From positions 23,492-87,491 of the forward strand of contig JAJZSY010000010.1 in the NCBI GenBank assembly GCA_021849425.1: DNA of 64,000 nucleotides, written 5' to 3'. Below, piece after piece: positions 45,510 to 54,695 of the stretch; position 1 is the first letter of the stretch; the number at the start of each line of letters is the position of its first letter. Source of the stretch: Pseudomonadota bacterium (GTDB taxonomy: Bacteria > Pseudomonadota > Alphaproteobacteria > Acetobacterales > Acetobacteraceae). The translations under genes were made by a program, and so were the position numbers. Under the pieces are notes generated by a model. It was given only the letters and a program-made list of their open reading frames with translations, did not search any database and was not told where the DNA came from.

Positions 45510-46055
45510 ATGTCCCAGTTACCCGCCGAACCCGACCTGCTGCTGCTGCTGCACGATGTGGCGCGGCTGCTGCGGCTTGAAACCGATCGCCGTGCGAGGC
45601 TGCACGGCATGAACCGCGCGCAATGGGCGATGCTGATCAAGCTCGCCCGGCATCCCGGCCTGTCGCAGAAGGATCTCGCCGAATTGCTCGAGGTCGAGCC
45701 GATGAGTGTGGCACGGCTGACCGACCGGCTGGCGGCGCGCAACCTGGTGGAGCGGCGGGCCGACCCGCGTGACCGGCGTATCTGGCGCCTGCACCTGACC
45801 GAGGCGGCGCAGCCGCTCCTCGCCGAGATCGAGACCCAGCGCGGCGCCGTCGCCGCACTGATCGGCAACGGGATCGCGCCCGAGACGATGGACACGCTGG
45901 TCACCGGATTGCTGCGGATCAAGGCGACCCTGCTCGGCGCGGGCCGCTGCGGGGCCGCGACACATGATGAGACCGGCGCGACAGATCACGGCACAAGGGC
46001 CGGCGATGCGCCTCGCGACAATACCACGGCAGACGCCGAACAGGAGATGGTTTGA
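45510..46055 (+). CDS. MarR-family regulator of an EmrAB-type efflux operon
   Basis: A 181-residue winged-helix repressor: WAMLIKLARHPGLSQKDLAELLEVEPMSVARLTDRL and the wing RRADPRDRRIWRLHLTEAA. Relative to usual MarR (about 145) it has a C-terminal polar tail of about 30 residues. Its stop overlaps the emrA-like ATG by one base, so regulator, adaptor and pump form one operon, like E. coli mprA-emrAB. The -10-like TTATTA lies close to the start codon, so the 5' leader should be very short. Confidence 0.87.
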   Translation: MSQLPAEPDLLLLLHDVARLLRLETDRRARLHGMNRAQWAMLIKLARHPGLSQKDLAELLEVEPMSVARLTDRLAARNLVERRADPRDRRIWRLHLTEAAQPLLAEIETQRGAVAALIGNGIAPETMDTLVTGLLRIKATLLGAGRCGAATHDETGATDHGTRAGDAPRDNTTADAEQEMV

Positions 46056-47158
46056 TGTCCCATACGAGTACAGCCGCCGGCCCGGTGGCCCGCGAGGCCG
46101 AGACCCGCGAGGAAGCGACCCGGGGCCGTCGCTCGGGCCGGATGCTACGGCCTTTGCTGATGATCGGCGGTGTGGCGGTGATCCTCGGCGCCATCCTTGT
46201 CTACTGGCTGGTGAGCGGTGGGACGGTGAGCGTGACGGACACCTATGTCCAGGCGGGCAAGGTGGCGCTGTCCACCGACGTGTCAGGCCTGGTGGAAACC
46301 ATCGACGTTCACGACAATGAAAAGGTGAAGAAAGGCCAGGTGCTGTTCACCCTTGATCCCTCGCGCTTCGAGGTGGCGATCGCGCAGGCGAAGGCCAACC
46401 TCGCCGAAGTGAGCCAGCAGGTCGAGGCAACTCGGGCCGGCTATCGCGCCGAGATCGCCAAGATCCGTACCCAGCAATCGGTGGTCGACAACGACAGGCT
46501 GAACTTCAAGCGCTACGCGGCACTCGTGCATACTGGCGGCGTGACGCGCACCGCCTATGACGATGCGAAATACAAGCTCCAGGGCGACGAGGCGACGCTA
46601 GATGCGATGACCGCGCAGGCGGGTGTCGATCTCGCGAAACTCTCGGGCGACCCGAAGATCAAGGCGCAGGACACGCCGCAATACAAGGCGGCGAAGGCGG
46701 CGCTGGCCACCGCCGAGCTGAACTACCGCCATTCGATCGTGCGTGCGCCCTTCGCCGGAGTAGTAACCGAAACCGACAAGCTGCGGCCGGGCATGTTCCT
46801 GCCGGCCGGCACCGCTGCCTTCGCACTTGTCTCGAATACGGATATCTGGATCCGCTCTCAGCCGAAGGAAACCTCGCTGACCTGGGTGAAGCCGGGGGAC
46901 AAGGTGAGCGTGCATGTCGACACCTATCCGGGCCGCACCTGGCAGGGCGTTGTCGCCAGCATCGCGCCGGCCAGCGGGTCGAGCTTCTCGATCCTGCCAG
47001 CGGAGAATTCCTCAGGCAACTGGGTGAAGGTCGTGCAGCGCATTCCGCTGCGGGTGAACATCATCGGCGGGCCGAAAAATCTCGTGCTGCGCAACGGCAT
47101 GACCGCCGAGATCACGATCCATACGGGCCATCAGAACCGGCTTTCGGACCTGTTCTGA
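46055..47158 (+). CDS. EmrA-type efflux adaptor (HlyD family)
   Basis: 367 residues: a cytoplasmic N-terminus of about 28 residues, one membrane helix (LLMIGGVAVILGAILVYWLV), then lipoyl halves around a long alpha-hairpin (VDIHDNEKVKKGQVLFTLD at one end, HSIVRAPFAGVVTETDKLRPG at the other), ending in a beta-barrel. Links the MFS pump to an outer-membrane channel. ATG 46055 is used, with GGAG 8 bases upstream. The outer-membrane partner is not encoded in this operon. Confidence 0.87.
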   Translation: MSHTSTAAGPVAREAETREEATRGRRSGRMLRPLLMIGGVAVILGAILVYWLVSGGTVSVTDTYVQAGKVALSTDVSGLVETIDVHDNEKVKKGQVLFTLDPSRFEVAIAQAKANLAEVSQQVEATRAGYRAEIAKIRTQQSVVDNDRLNFKRYAALVHTGGVTRTAYDDAKYKLQGDEATLDAMTAQAGVDLAKLSGDPKIKAQDTPQYKAAKAALATAELNYRHSIVRAPFAGVVTETDKLRPGMFLPAGTAAFALVSNTDIWIRSQPKETSLTWVKPGDKVSVHVDTYPGRTWQGVVASIAPASGSSFSILPAENSSGNWVKVVQRIPLRVNIIGGPKNLVLRNGMTAEITIHTGHQNRLSDLF

Positions 47159-47185
47159 GCCGGATTGACGCGGGGGCGCTGAACC

Positions 47186-48760
47186 ATGGCCGGGCCGGCT
47201 TCGCACGAGGAGGAAATGCAGCTCAGCGGGCTGCCGCGCGCGATCGTGACGGTCGGCTGCATGATCGGCACGCTGATGCAGGCGCTGGACGCGACCATCG
47301 CCAACGTCTCGCTGCCCTACATGCAGGGCTCGCTCTCGGCCTCGTATGACGAGATCACCTGGGTTCTGACCTCCTACGTGATCGCCGCGGCGATCATGAC
47401 CGCGCCGGTTGGCTGGCTTGCCGCTCAGTATGGGCGGAAGAACATCTTCCTGATCTCGCTGGTGGGCTTCACCGTCAGCTCGATGATGTGCGGCGTCGCC
47501 ACCTCGCTCGGCGAGATGGTGATGGACCGGCTGCTGCAAGGCGTGTTCGGCGCGGCGCTGGTGCCGTTGAGCCAGTCCACCATGCTGGACATCTACCCGG
47601 TCGAGAAGCGTGGCTCGGCAATGGCGATCTGGGGTGTTGGCGTGATGATCGGCCCCATCCTCGGGCCGACGCTGGGCGGCTATCTCACCTATTTCTACGA
47701 CTGGCGCTACGTGTTCTTCGTCAACGTGCCGTTTGGCGTCGCTGCCCTGCTGGCGCTCGGCGCCTTCATGCCGAAGCGGGCGAAGCGGCCGGCAAGCGGG
47801 CATTTCGACTGGATCGGCTTTGCCGTGCTGTCGCTCTTTCTCGGGTCGTTGCAGATCATGCTTGATCGCGGGCAGGAGAAGGACTGGTTCGGTTCACCCG
47901 AAATCGTCACCTTCGCGGTGCTGGCCGTCATCGGGCTCTATCTGTTCATCGTCCACATGATGACCGCGAAGGCGCCTTTCATCCCGCGCGGCGTGTTCGC
48001 CGACCGAAATCTGAATGCCGGGCTGATCACCATGTTCGCGGTCGGCTCGGTGCTGCTCTCCTCGGCGACGCTGATGCCGCCCTTCCTGGAAAAGCTCGGC
48101 AACTATCCGGTGGAGACGGCGGGCCTCGTGATGGCGCCACGCGGCATCGGCACGATGGGCGCGATGATGCTGGCGGGGCGGCTGTCGAACCGGATCGACC
48201 CGCGCGCGCTGATGGCGGCGGGCTTCGCGCTGCTCGTCGTCTCGTTCTGGATGATGCAGCAATGGTTGCCCTCCTCGCCGCAGGACTACATGGTCGAAAC
48301 GCTGATCGTGCAGGGGATGGGGCTTGGGTTCGTGTTCACGCCGCTGCAGGTCGTCGCCTTCTACACGCTGCCGCAGGCGCTACGCACACAGGGAACCTCG
48401 CTGCTCAGCCTGATGCGAAATATCGGCATGGCGGTGGGCATTTCCGTCACCGAGGCGGTGCAGGTGCAGATGGCGCAGGTGAACCACGCGACTCTGGCCG
48501 ACCACGTGACGCCGTTCAGCCGCAACCTTCAGGTGGGCGGCGCTGTATCGCACATGCTCGATCCACTCACGCATGCCGGCGCCGCGCTGCTGAACGCAAC
48601 CCTCGACCAGCAGGCCCAGATCATCTCCTTCATCGATTCGTTCAAGTTCATGATGATCGTGAGCATCCCGACCATGTTCTGCCTGTTGCTGATGCGCCGG
48701 CCGCCACGCACCGCCATGGCCGCGAAGACGGAGAAGCCGGAAATGGCGGTCATGGAGTGA
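47186..48760 (+). CDS. EmrB/QacA-type MFS drug efflux pump (DHA2)
   Basis: 524 residues with 14 predicted membrane helices. The DHA2 motif LMQALDATIANVSLPYMQG lies in helix 1, GWLAAQYGRKNIF follows helix 2 and GPILGPTLGGYL is motif C of antiporters. It is the third gene of the marR-emrA-emrB operon, after a 27-base gap. An internal ATG at 47216 has a strong GAGGAGG site but with short spacing, so the true start could be ten codons later. Substrates are probably hydrophobic drugs or weak acids, by family. Confidence 0.9.
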   Translation: MAGPASHEEEMQLSGLPRAIVTVGCMIGTLMQALDATIANVSLPYMQGSLSASYDEITWVLTSYVIAAAIMTAPVGWLAAQYGRKNIFLISLVGFTVSSMMCGVATSLGEMVMDRLLQGVFGAALVPLSQSTMLDIYPVEKRGSAMAIWGVGVMIGPILGPTLGGYLTYFYDWRYVFFVNVPFGVAALLALGAFMPKRAKRPASGHFDWIGFAVLSLFLGSLQIMLDRGQEKDWFGSPEIVTFAVLAVIGLYLFIVHMMTAKAPFIPRGVFADRNLNAGLITMFAVGSVLLSSATLMPPFLEKLGNYPVETAGLVMAPRGIGTMGAMMLAGRLSNRIDPRALMAAGFALLVVSFWMMQQWLPSSPQDYMVETLIVQGMGLGFVFTPLQVVAFYTLPQALRTQGTSLLSLMRNIGMAVGISVTEAVQVQMAQVNHATLADHVTPFSRNLQVGGAVSHMLDPLTHAGAALLNATLDQQAQIISFIDSFKFMMIVSIPTMFCLLLMRRPPRTAMAAKTEKPEMAVME

Positions 48761-48771
48761 TTTTTCACCTT

Positions 48772-48796
48772 CCCCGCCGTTCGGGTGGGGGGGGGG
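48772..48796. terminator. Weak hairpin and G10 tract between convergent emrB and upp
   Basis: CCCCGCC-GTTCG-GGTGGGG, a 7-bp stem with one G-T pair, lies between the two stops. It runs into ten consecutive G (48787-48796). No T-run on either strand, so its role as a bidirectional terminator is uncertain. Confidence 0.35.
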
Positions 48797-48801
48797 CAGA
48801 A

Positions 48802-49443
48802 TCACTTGGTCCCGAAGAGACGGTCTCCCGCGTCGCCGAGGCCGGGGCGGATATAGGCGTGCTCGTCGAGCTGGCGATCGATCGCCGCGGTGTAGACCGG
48901 GACATCCGGATGGGCGGCGTGCAGGGCGGCGATACCCTCCGGGGCGGCGATCAGGCAGACGAACTTGATCGCCCCCGCCCCTGCCCGCTTCAGCCTCGTG
49001 ACCGCAGCCGCCGCCGAATGGCCGGTGGCGAGCATCGGGTCGACCACCACGGTCAGGCGCTGGTCGATGTCGTCAGGGACCTTGAAGAAATATTCGATCG
49101 GCTCGTGCGAGGCCGGGTCGCGGTAGAGGCCGACATGGCCGATGCGGGCCGAGGGCACGAGATCGACCATACCATCGAGAATGCCGTTGCCGGCGCGCAG
49201 GATCGAGATGAAGCAGAGTTTCTTGCCGGAGATCTGGCGCGCCGTCATCGGCTCCAGCGGGGTTTCGATGTGGACCGGCTCGGTCGGCAGGTCGCGCAGC
49301 ACCTCATAGCCCATCAGCAGGCTGATCTCGCGGACGAGACGGCGGAAATCGCCGGTCGGCGTTGCCGCAACGCGCAGCAGGGTGAGCTTGTGCGCGACCA
49401 GCGGGTGATCGATCACCATGACAGCGTCCGCCATTGGCCGCAT
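48802..49443 (-). CDS. upp: Uracil phosphoribosyltransferase
   Basis: Pyrimidine salvage enzyme making UMP from uracil and PRPP. 213 residues, the usual size. [35 protein letters not shown] and the PRPP loop [16 protein letters not shown] are intact, and the uracil-site region [17 protein letters not shown] closes the protein. GGAG lies 8 bases before ATG 49443. It is 24 bases from the stop of the GT4 gene on the same strand, so it may be read through from the secretion/glycosylation block, although it has no obvious link to it. Confidence 0.93.
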   Translation of the reverse strand: MRPMADAVMVIDHPLVAHKLTLLRVAATPTGDFRRLVREISLLMGYEVLRDLPTEPVHIETPLEPMTARQISGKKLCFISILRAGNGILDGMVDLVPSARIGHVGLYRDPASHEPIEYFFKVPDDIDQRLTVVVDPMLATGHSAAAAVTRLKRAGAGAIKFVCLIAAPEGIAALHAAHPDVPVYTAAIDRQLDEHAYIRPGLGDAGDRLFGTK

Positions 49444-49467
49444 CCCGCTCTCCTGTCGCCCCGAGGT

Positions 49468-50850
49468 TCAGCGCCGGCGCGCGGCCGCCCGGGGTTTCGC
49501 GGCCACCGCCTTCCTTACGGCGGTCGGCGTCGCTGGAGAAGGCTTGGCAACGGTCGTCTTTGCCGCGGCGGCCTTCGAGGCGCGCGCAGGTTTGGCGACA
49601 GGGCGCGTCGGCGCCGCCTCCGGCATGATATCGCGGCCAGCGATGCGCGCCATCTCGGCGCGGAAATCGCGCAGATATGTGGCGAGATCGAGATGGGCGC
49701 TCGCATAGGCGCGGGCGTTTTCGCCAAGGCCGGCGGCGAGATCGCGCTCCTCCAGCATCCGCAGCACATTGTCGGCCACCGAATCGGGGTCGAGATTCAT
49801 GGCGACGAGGCCGGTCCGCCGATCGGCGATGAATTCGGTGACGGTTCTGGTGTCACCGCCGATGATGGGCGCGCCGATCGCCATCGCCTCACGCAGACTC
49901 CAGGACGCGACGAAGGGGTAGGACAGATACACATGCGCGTCAGACCGTTGGAGCAGGGCGATATGATCCTCATAAGGGACGCGGCCGAGGAAATGCACAC
50001 GTGACAGATCGATCCGGTCGCCGAGTTCATTCATCATCACGCTACGCCAGGTGCCCTGCGGCGGCGGTGCGCCGTAGCTGATCTCGTCGCCGCCAACAAG
50101 GGAAACAACGACGTCGTTCCGAGCTTCGAGGATGCGCGGCAAGGCACGCATGAAGGTGTGAAATCCGCGATAAGGCTCGAGATTGCGCGCGACATACGTC
50201 ACGAGTTTCTGCCGTGGCGAGACGCTGAGCGGGCCGAGCTTGAGCGTGCGACGACGCAGCGCCGGATTGGGGCAGCAGATGTCGAGATCGACCCCCTCGC
50301 GGACGATCGACAGCCGCCCCTGCATCCATTCGGGATAGGTGCTGCGCTGCCAGTCGGTCGGGGTCTGCCCATGCTGGCCGAGGGCGAAGGCAAGGTGGTT
50401 GACCCCGTTTTTCGCCCGTACCATGCCGAACCGCTCGGGCGACATTGGAAATTCGGGATCGTAGTTCACGTCGGTACCGTCGATCCGGTAATAGAACTCG
50501 AAATAGCCGAGAATCGGCACGCCGGGAAAGACATCGCACAGATTGAGCATCTCCCCCCAGCCGTGATGGCCGACAATGACGTCCGGCCGGAAGCCGAGGT
50601 TGCGGATCTGCATCGCCCCGGCATAACCGGCCTCGGCACGGCGCATTGCCATGTCGTATTCGCGGGCGGCGGGGTGCACGCTGTCCGGGCTTTGGGGGGG
50701 CAAGGCATAGGTGACCTTGCGCACGCCAGAGATATGATTCCGGTTCGGCTCGGTCATGAACACGATCTCATGCCCGCCCTCGGCCAGAAGATCACGGACA
50801 ATGTGCAGGTACTGGCCCGGAAAATTCTGGTGGACGAAGAGGAACTTCAC
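49468..50850 (-). CDS. GT4-family glycosyltransferase with basic Ala/Lys/Pro-rich tail
   Basis: A 460-residue GT-B glycosyltransferase. N-terminal FVHQNFPGQYLHIVRDLLAEGGHE and C-terminal LVTYVARNLEPYRGFHTFMRALP, VHFLGRVPYEDHIALLQRSDAHVYLSYPFVASW (read in parts) and SLREAMAIGAPIIGGDTRTV show the GT4 nucleotide-sugar site, with the expected Glu in REAMA. The last 45 residues are a disordered, highly basic run of Ala, Lys, Pro and Arg, absent from typical GT4 enzymes. Start is GTG 50850 with GGGGAG 5 bases upstream. It follows the W-repeat-like protein by 15 bases. Confidence 0.85.
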   Translation of the reverse strand: MKFLFVHQNFPGQYLHIVRDLLAEGGHEIVFMTEPNRNHISGVRKVTYALPPQSPDSVHPAAREYDMAMRRAEAGYAGAMQIRNLGFRPDVIVGHHGWGEMLNLCDVFPGVPILGYFEFYYRIDGTDVNYDPEFPMSPERFGMVRAKNGVNHLAFALGQHGQTPTDWQRSTYPEWMQGRLSIVREGVDLDICCPNPALRRRTLKLGPLSVSPRQKLVTYVARNLEPYRGFHTFMRALPRILEARNDVVVSLVGGDEISYGAPPPQGTWRSVMMNELGDRIDLSRVHFLGRVPYEDHIALLQRSDAHVYLSYPFVASWSLREAMAIGAPIIGGDTRTVTEFIADRRTGLVAMNLDPDSVADNVLRMLEERDLAAGLGENARAYASAHLDLATYLRDFRAEMARIAGRDIMPEAAPTRPVAKPARASKAAAAKTTVAKPSPATPTAVRKAVAAKPRAAARRR

Positions 50851-50865
50851 GTCGTCTCCCCCGGA

Positions 50866-51783
50866 TCAGCGGCGGGCGCGCGGGGCGGATTTCGCCGGCT
50901 GTCGGGGCTGCAAGGTGATGCGGACGGACTCAAGGGCGGACAGGCTCTCCGCCTCGCAGGTTTCATCGCTGCCGAGCGGGCCGACCTTTGAGCCATCGAC
51001 GAAGGTCGCCTCGCAGAGCAGGTCGAACCGCTTCGCCGCCTCACCCTGCAGACGCACGCGGAAGCCAAGGAGCGGCAGGGCCATGCCGCGGCTGCCGCAA
51101 TACTGCCCGGCATCGACCCAGGGCGAGAGCCAGCCGCGGCCGAGCACTGCCTGATAGGACAGATCGGTCGGATCGAGACCCTCCGGAGCGGCAATGGCAA
51201 TGCCTTCGATCCAGGCGCCCGAACCCGCCTCGCCGAGCCAATCGCCAAAGCGAGCGCCGACATCGCCGCGGGTCTGGATATGGGCCAGCAAATCCATACG
51301 CTCCGGCGCGGGGGGCGTCGCAGGCTGGGCGGCAGCTTGCGCGGGCGCAGCGGCGCCGCCGGCAAGGCGCAGCACCTGCAACCGAGGAGCGGAATCTGCC
51401 TGGCCGGCCTGCTGATAGACCGTCACCATCACCTGGGCGGGGCCGCGCAGCACCCGGATCAGGGCGGCGTCCCCCACGCCGGAAAGCCAGCCATCCGGCC
51501 GGAAGGCGAGGATCTCGACGGTGTCGGGCGCCTGCGGCGGCGGCGAGATCCGTACGCCCGGCAGGCCGCCGCGCTGCGCGGCGCCGGGACTGGCCTCGTT
51601 GACGAGGCAGAACAGGCCGGCATCCAGCGTCATCATATGGGCGGATACCTTGAGTTCCTCGATTCCCGCGGCGCGCGCACTGGCGGGGGCTGGCGCCGCC
51701 TGCTGCGGTGGCGCGGCCGGGGCGGCGGCCGCGCGGGAAGCGGTTTTGCGAGCGGTCGCCAAAGGTTTGGACGGCTTGGACAT
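50866..51783 (-). CDS. Protein with three repeats resembling hydrophobic-W (ChW) repeats
   Basis: 305 residues, no signal peptide. Residues 1-45 are Ala/Lys/Pro-rich and basic. A beta-rich middle domain follows (about 50-150). A second Ala/Pro linker comes next, then three consecutive segments of about 45 residues, starting at MDLLAHIQTRGDVG, LSYQAVLGRGWLSPWV and FDLLCEATFVDGS. Each has a turn with Gly and ends in a strand such as LGFRVRL or LESVRITL. This pattern resembles clostridial hydrophobic-W repeats, which act in surface attachment. The match is by eye. ATG 51783 has GGAGAG 7 bases upstream. It sits between two glycosyltransferase genes. Confidence 0.6.
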   Translation of the reverse strand: MSKPSKPLATARKTASRAAAAPAAPPQQAAPAPASARAAGIEELKVSAHMMTLDAGLFCLVNEASPGAAQRGGLPGVRISPPPQAPDTVEILAFRPDGWLSGVGDAALIRVLRGPAQVMVTVYQQAGQADSAPRLQVLRLAGGAAAPAQAAAQPATPPAPERMDLLAHIQTRGDVGARFGDWLGEAGSGAWIEGIAIAAPEGLDPTDLSYQAVLGRGWLSPWVDAGQYCGSRGMALPLLGFRVRLQGEAAKRFDLLCEATFVDGSKVGPLGSDETCEAESLSALESVRITLQPRQPAKSAPRARR

Positions 51784-51800
51784 TCTGGGTCTCTCCATGG

Positions 51801-54695
51801 TCAGAACGGTCGGAACAGAGGCGATGGCAGCGCCGGGGGACGGATGGTCCGAGCCGGCGGCTGCCAGGTCAGAAGCACGTCGTTGATCCGGTTCGGCGGA
51901 AGGCCGAGCGGCAGCACGTCACCCCAGCCGGTGGCACGGATCCGATCGGCCGGGGCGCCGATGTCGAACCCGATGACATGCAGACCGGCGCGCCAGAGCT
52001 CGCCGAGGGCGAAGCACCATGTTTCCGGCCAGATCGAGGGAAGGAAACCGAGCACGGCGCCCGAACGGCGCAGCAGGGCTTGCGCTTCGCCCTCGCGATA
52101 GGTGCCGGTGATGCGGACCCGACCGGTGGCGATCAGCGTGGTGTCATCCTCGCTGGCGCCCGCGAGGAGGAAGGAGAGTGGCAGTTCGCGGGCGGCGGCG
52201 TCACGCGCGCAGTCAACCAGCAGGTCATAGCCCTTGGGCGCGCCGATCCCCCCCGCGAGCGCAATCAGGCGCGGCGCCCCGTGCGGCGGCGGCGCTGGAG
52301 GCGGCAGGCCGGCATCGTCTTCCCAAGGGCTGACGGTGATGGCGATGCCTGGAAAATGGCGGCGCAGCCGTGCCGCTGTATCGGTGGAAGGCACGATGAC
52401 CTGCCGCGCCCCGGCAAGTTCCCTGGCCGAGCGCGAGCGCAGGGCAGCAGGCGCGATCGGGTCGTTCAGATCGCTCCCGGCGGTGGCTACGCAATCGGCA
52501 CAGCCGGCGGCGTCCGGCTCGCCGCAATAGCGGCGGTTAGGGCCGACGAGGTGAACCCGCTTGCAGAACGGCGAATAGTCGTGGACCACGTGATCGGCGG
52601 GAACACCAAGGCGAGCGGCGAGCATGCGGATCGCGGGCGCATGGCCGAGCGTATGATGGTACTCGACATGGCGCACATTTTCCCGCCGCAGCAGGTTAAC
52701 CAGCCCGGCCATTTCACGGCCGAGATCGAAGATCAGGTTCGGATAGGCTTCGGCACCGCCATCGGCGAGGCGCGTGGGGCCGGTCTTGCTGACCGTACCG
52801 TCCGGGCGGATCAGGTCGGGGCTGAGCAGGATGGGCCGCAGCCCCGGCTCCCTCAGCGCAGCCACCCGAGCGTCGACGACACGGGCAATTCCACCGCCAT
52901 GATCGTGGGTGACCAGCGCCACGGCGCCGCCTTTGCGGCGCCCGGCGGCGAAACGGGCGATATCGAGGCGCCGCCGCGCGCCGTGCAGCGGGTCCGTCGC
53001 CTCATGCGTCGCGACCAGCGCGGCATAGCCGGGATGGCGGCGCTCAAGCAGGGCGAGGTTGCGGGCGCGCAGGGCGGCGGCGCCAGCCCCAAAAGACGCG
53101 CTGCCGCGATGCGCGACAAAAATTCCGGGTGCGCCGACATGACGCCACCCGCGAAGCGCCGCACGGCGGCACCAATCATTCTCCTCGCCATATCCCTGGG
53201 CGAAGAGCGCGGCGTCGAACCCGCCGACGGCATCGAGAGCGTCATGACGAATTGCCATGCAGAAACCGATGGCGGTGGGAATGTCGATAAGGGCGCCCGC
53301 ATTGACGCGGCGGCACAGCGCATCGAACGCGATGGTCGCGGCTTCGTCGGGCGGAGGATTACCGCCGGCACGGGCCGGGTAGCTCATGATCGTCGCCTCG
53401 TTGGAGAGCGGCGTGACACTGGCGATGTCGGGCGCGCGATACAGCGCGGCGTGCAGTCTGGCAGGGGCGGATGGCGGCAGCAGGATGTCGGCGTTGAGAA
53501 GAAGGATATCGCAGCCGGCGGCGAGGCGGCGGGCAAGGGCGATGCCGGCATTGGCGGCGGCGGGAAAACCGCGGTTGCGGCGGTAACGGCGAAGCACGAT
53601 GCGCCCGGCGGCGGCCTCTTCATCCAGCAGACGGGCAAGGGCGGGTTCGGGCGATGCGTCATCCACCACCACCAGCGGGAAAGGCTGAACTGCATGGCGG
53701 ACCGAAGCAATCGCGGCAGCCGTCGCCGCGGCATCGCGATAGGCCGGCATCACGGCACAAAGCGGGGCGCGGCGGGGCGGCAGGACGGGAACACGACGGC
53801 GGGTCCGGTCCGGCTTCAGGACAGCGAGGGCGGCAGGATCGATCGGCGTTCCAGCCAGAACGCCGCCATACTCCGTCTCGATCGTGAAGGGAGGGACAAG
53901 GCGGGCCAGGCGGGCGGGAGCGATGCTGAAACCGTAGCGCTCCCCGAACGGCAGGTGTTCGGACGGGCCAAGCCGACGACCGGGCGTGACGATACGGCGG
54001 GAGCCGGTGCGATCCACAAGCGTAAGACGCGGCACCCGCCACGGCGCTGCGGGATAGGCAACCCAGCCCTTGATCCCCTGCCCCGCCGGTAGCGCGACAC
54101 CCTCGTGACGGCAAATCGCGGCGAGGTCCGGCGCGCCGAGAAGGCCCACGCCATCCGGACCTTCGCCAACGATTTTTCCGCCGGCGGCGCCGCGCCAGCC
54201 GGCGCGTCCAGCAGCGAGCGCAATGCCGCGGGCAAGAGCTTCGAAACTCCCCCCGTCCTTGAGGACAGGCGGCACCTCGTGGCGAGACAGCAGGGCAGCC
54301 AGGGCGGTGGCGGCCGCCTCATGCGCGCCCTCCGCCTGGCGGAAGCGGGCCAGGGCAATCCAGGCATCGGCGCAATCGAACCGCTCGGCGATCTCGGCAA
54401 GCGCGGCAGGGGCGGCAGAATCTCCCGTCGCGGCAAGAAGGAGGGCACGCTCGAAGCGCGGTCGCCCATCATCGGGTGCGAGGCGGCAGACGCGATCGAG
54501 CCAGAATGCCGCGCCGGCGGCATCGCGCGCGGCAAGGGCGAGGGCCGCGCGGCGCCATGCGTCGACCGCCTCCGTGTTGCGGCGACGGCGGATCGTCGCG
54601 AGGGCGGCCTCAATCGCCTGCGGCACGGGCGGACGCGGGTTCGGACCCGGCAAGCTTGGGGGCTTCAGCAAGAATTTCGAGATCGGCGCGGGCAT
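51801..54695 (-). CDS. Large bifunctional glycosyltransferase: TPR-like - beta-sandwich - GT2 - GT4
   Basis: 964 residues if started at ATG 54695. Order: a helical TPR-like part (residues 40-140), a beta-rich module with IKGWVAYPAAPW (about 190-320), a GT-A GT2 domain (APLCAVMPAYRDAA, VVVDDAS, LLLNADILLP as DxD-like, ending in GYGEENDWCRRAALRGWRH; about 330-580), and a GT-B GT4 domain (VPSTDTAARL, ALAGGIGAPKGYDLLVDCA, SIWPETWCFALGELWRAGL; about 610-950). It could therefore add two different sugars. ATG 54695 overlaps the Sel1 gene by 86 bases; GTG 54626 would reduce this to 17. The exact start is uncertain. Confidence 0.8.
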   Translation of the reverse strand: MPAPISKFLLKPPSLPGPNPRPPVPQAIEAALATIRRRRNTEAVDAWRRAALALAARDAAGAAFWLDRVCRLAPDDGRPRFERALLLAATGDSAAPAALAEIAERFDCADAWIALARFRQAEGAHEAAATALAALLSRHEVPPVLKDGGSFEALARGIALAAGRAGWRGAAGGKIVGEGPDGVGLLGAPDLAAICRHEGVALPAGQGIKGWVAYPAAPWRVPRLTLVDRTGSRRIVTPGRRLGPSEHLPFGERYGFSIAPARLARLVPPFTIETEYGGVLAGTPIDPAALAVLKPDRTRRRVPVLPPRRAPLCAVMPAYRDAAATAAAIASVRHAVQPFPLVVVDDASPEPALARLLDEEAAAGRIVLRRYRRNRGFPAAANAGIALARRLAAGCDILLLNADILLPPSAPARLHAALYRAPDIASVTPLSNEATIMSYPARAGGNPPPDEAATIAFDALCRRVNAGALIDIPTAIGFCMAIRHDALDAVGGFDAALFAQGYGEENDWCRRAALRGWRHVGAPGIFVAHRGSASFGAGAAALRARNLALLERRHPGYAALVATHEATDPLHGARRRLDIARFAAGRRKGGAVALVTHDHGGGIARVVDARVAALREPGLRPILLSPDLIRPDGTVSKTGPTRLADGGAEAYPNLIFDLGREMAGLVNLLRRENVRHVEYHHTLGHAPAIRMLAARLGVPADHVVHDYSPFCKRVHLVGPNRRYCGEPDAAGCADCVATAGSDLNDPIAPAALRSRSARELAGARQVIVPSTDTAARLRRHFPGIAITVSPWEDDAGLPPPAPPPHGAPRLIALAGGIGAPKGYDLLVDCARDAAARELPLSFLLAGASEDDTTLIATGRVRITGTYREGEAQALLRRSGAVLGFLPSIWPETWCFALGELWRAGLHVIGFDIGAPADRIRATGWGDVLPLGLPPNRINDVLLTWQPPARTIRPPALPSPLFRPF

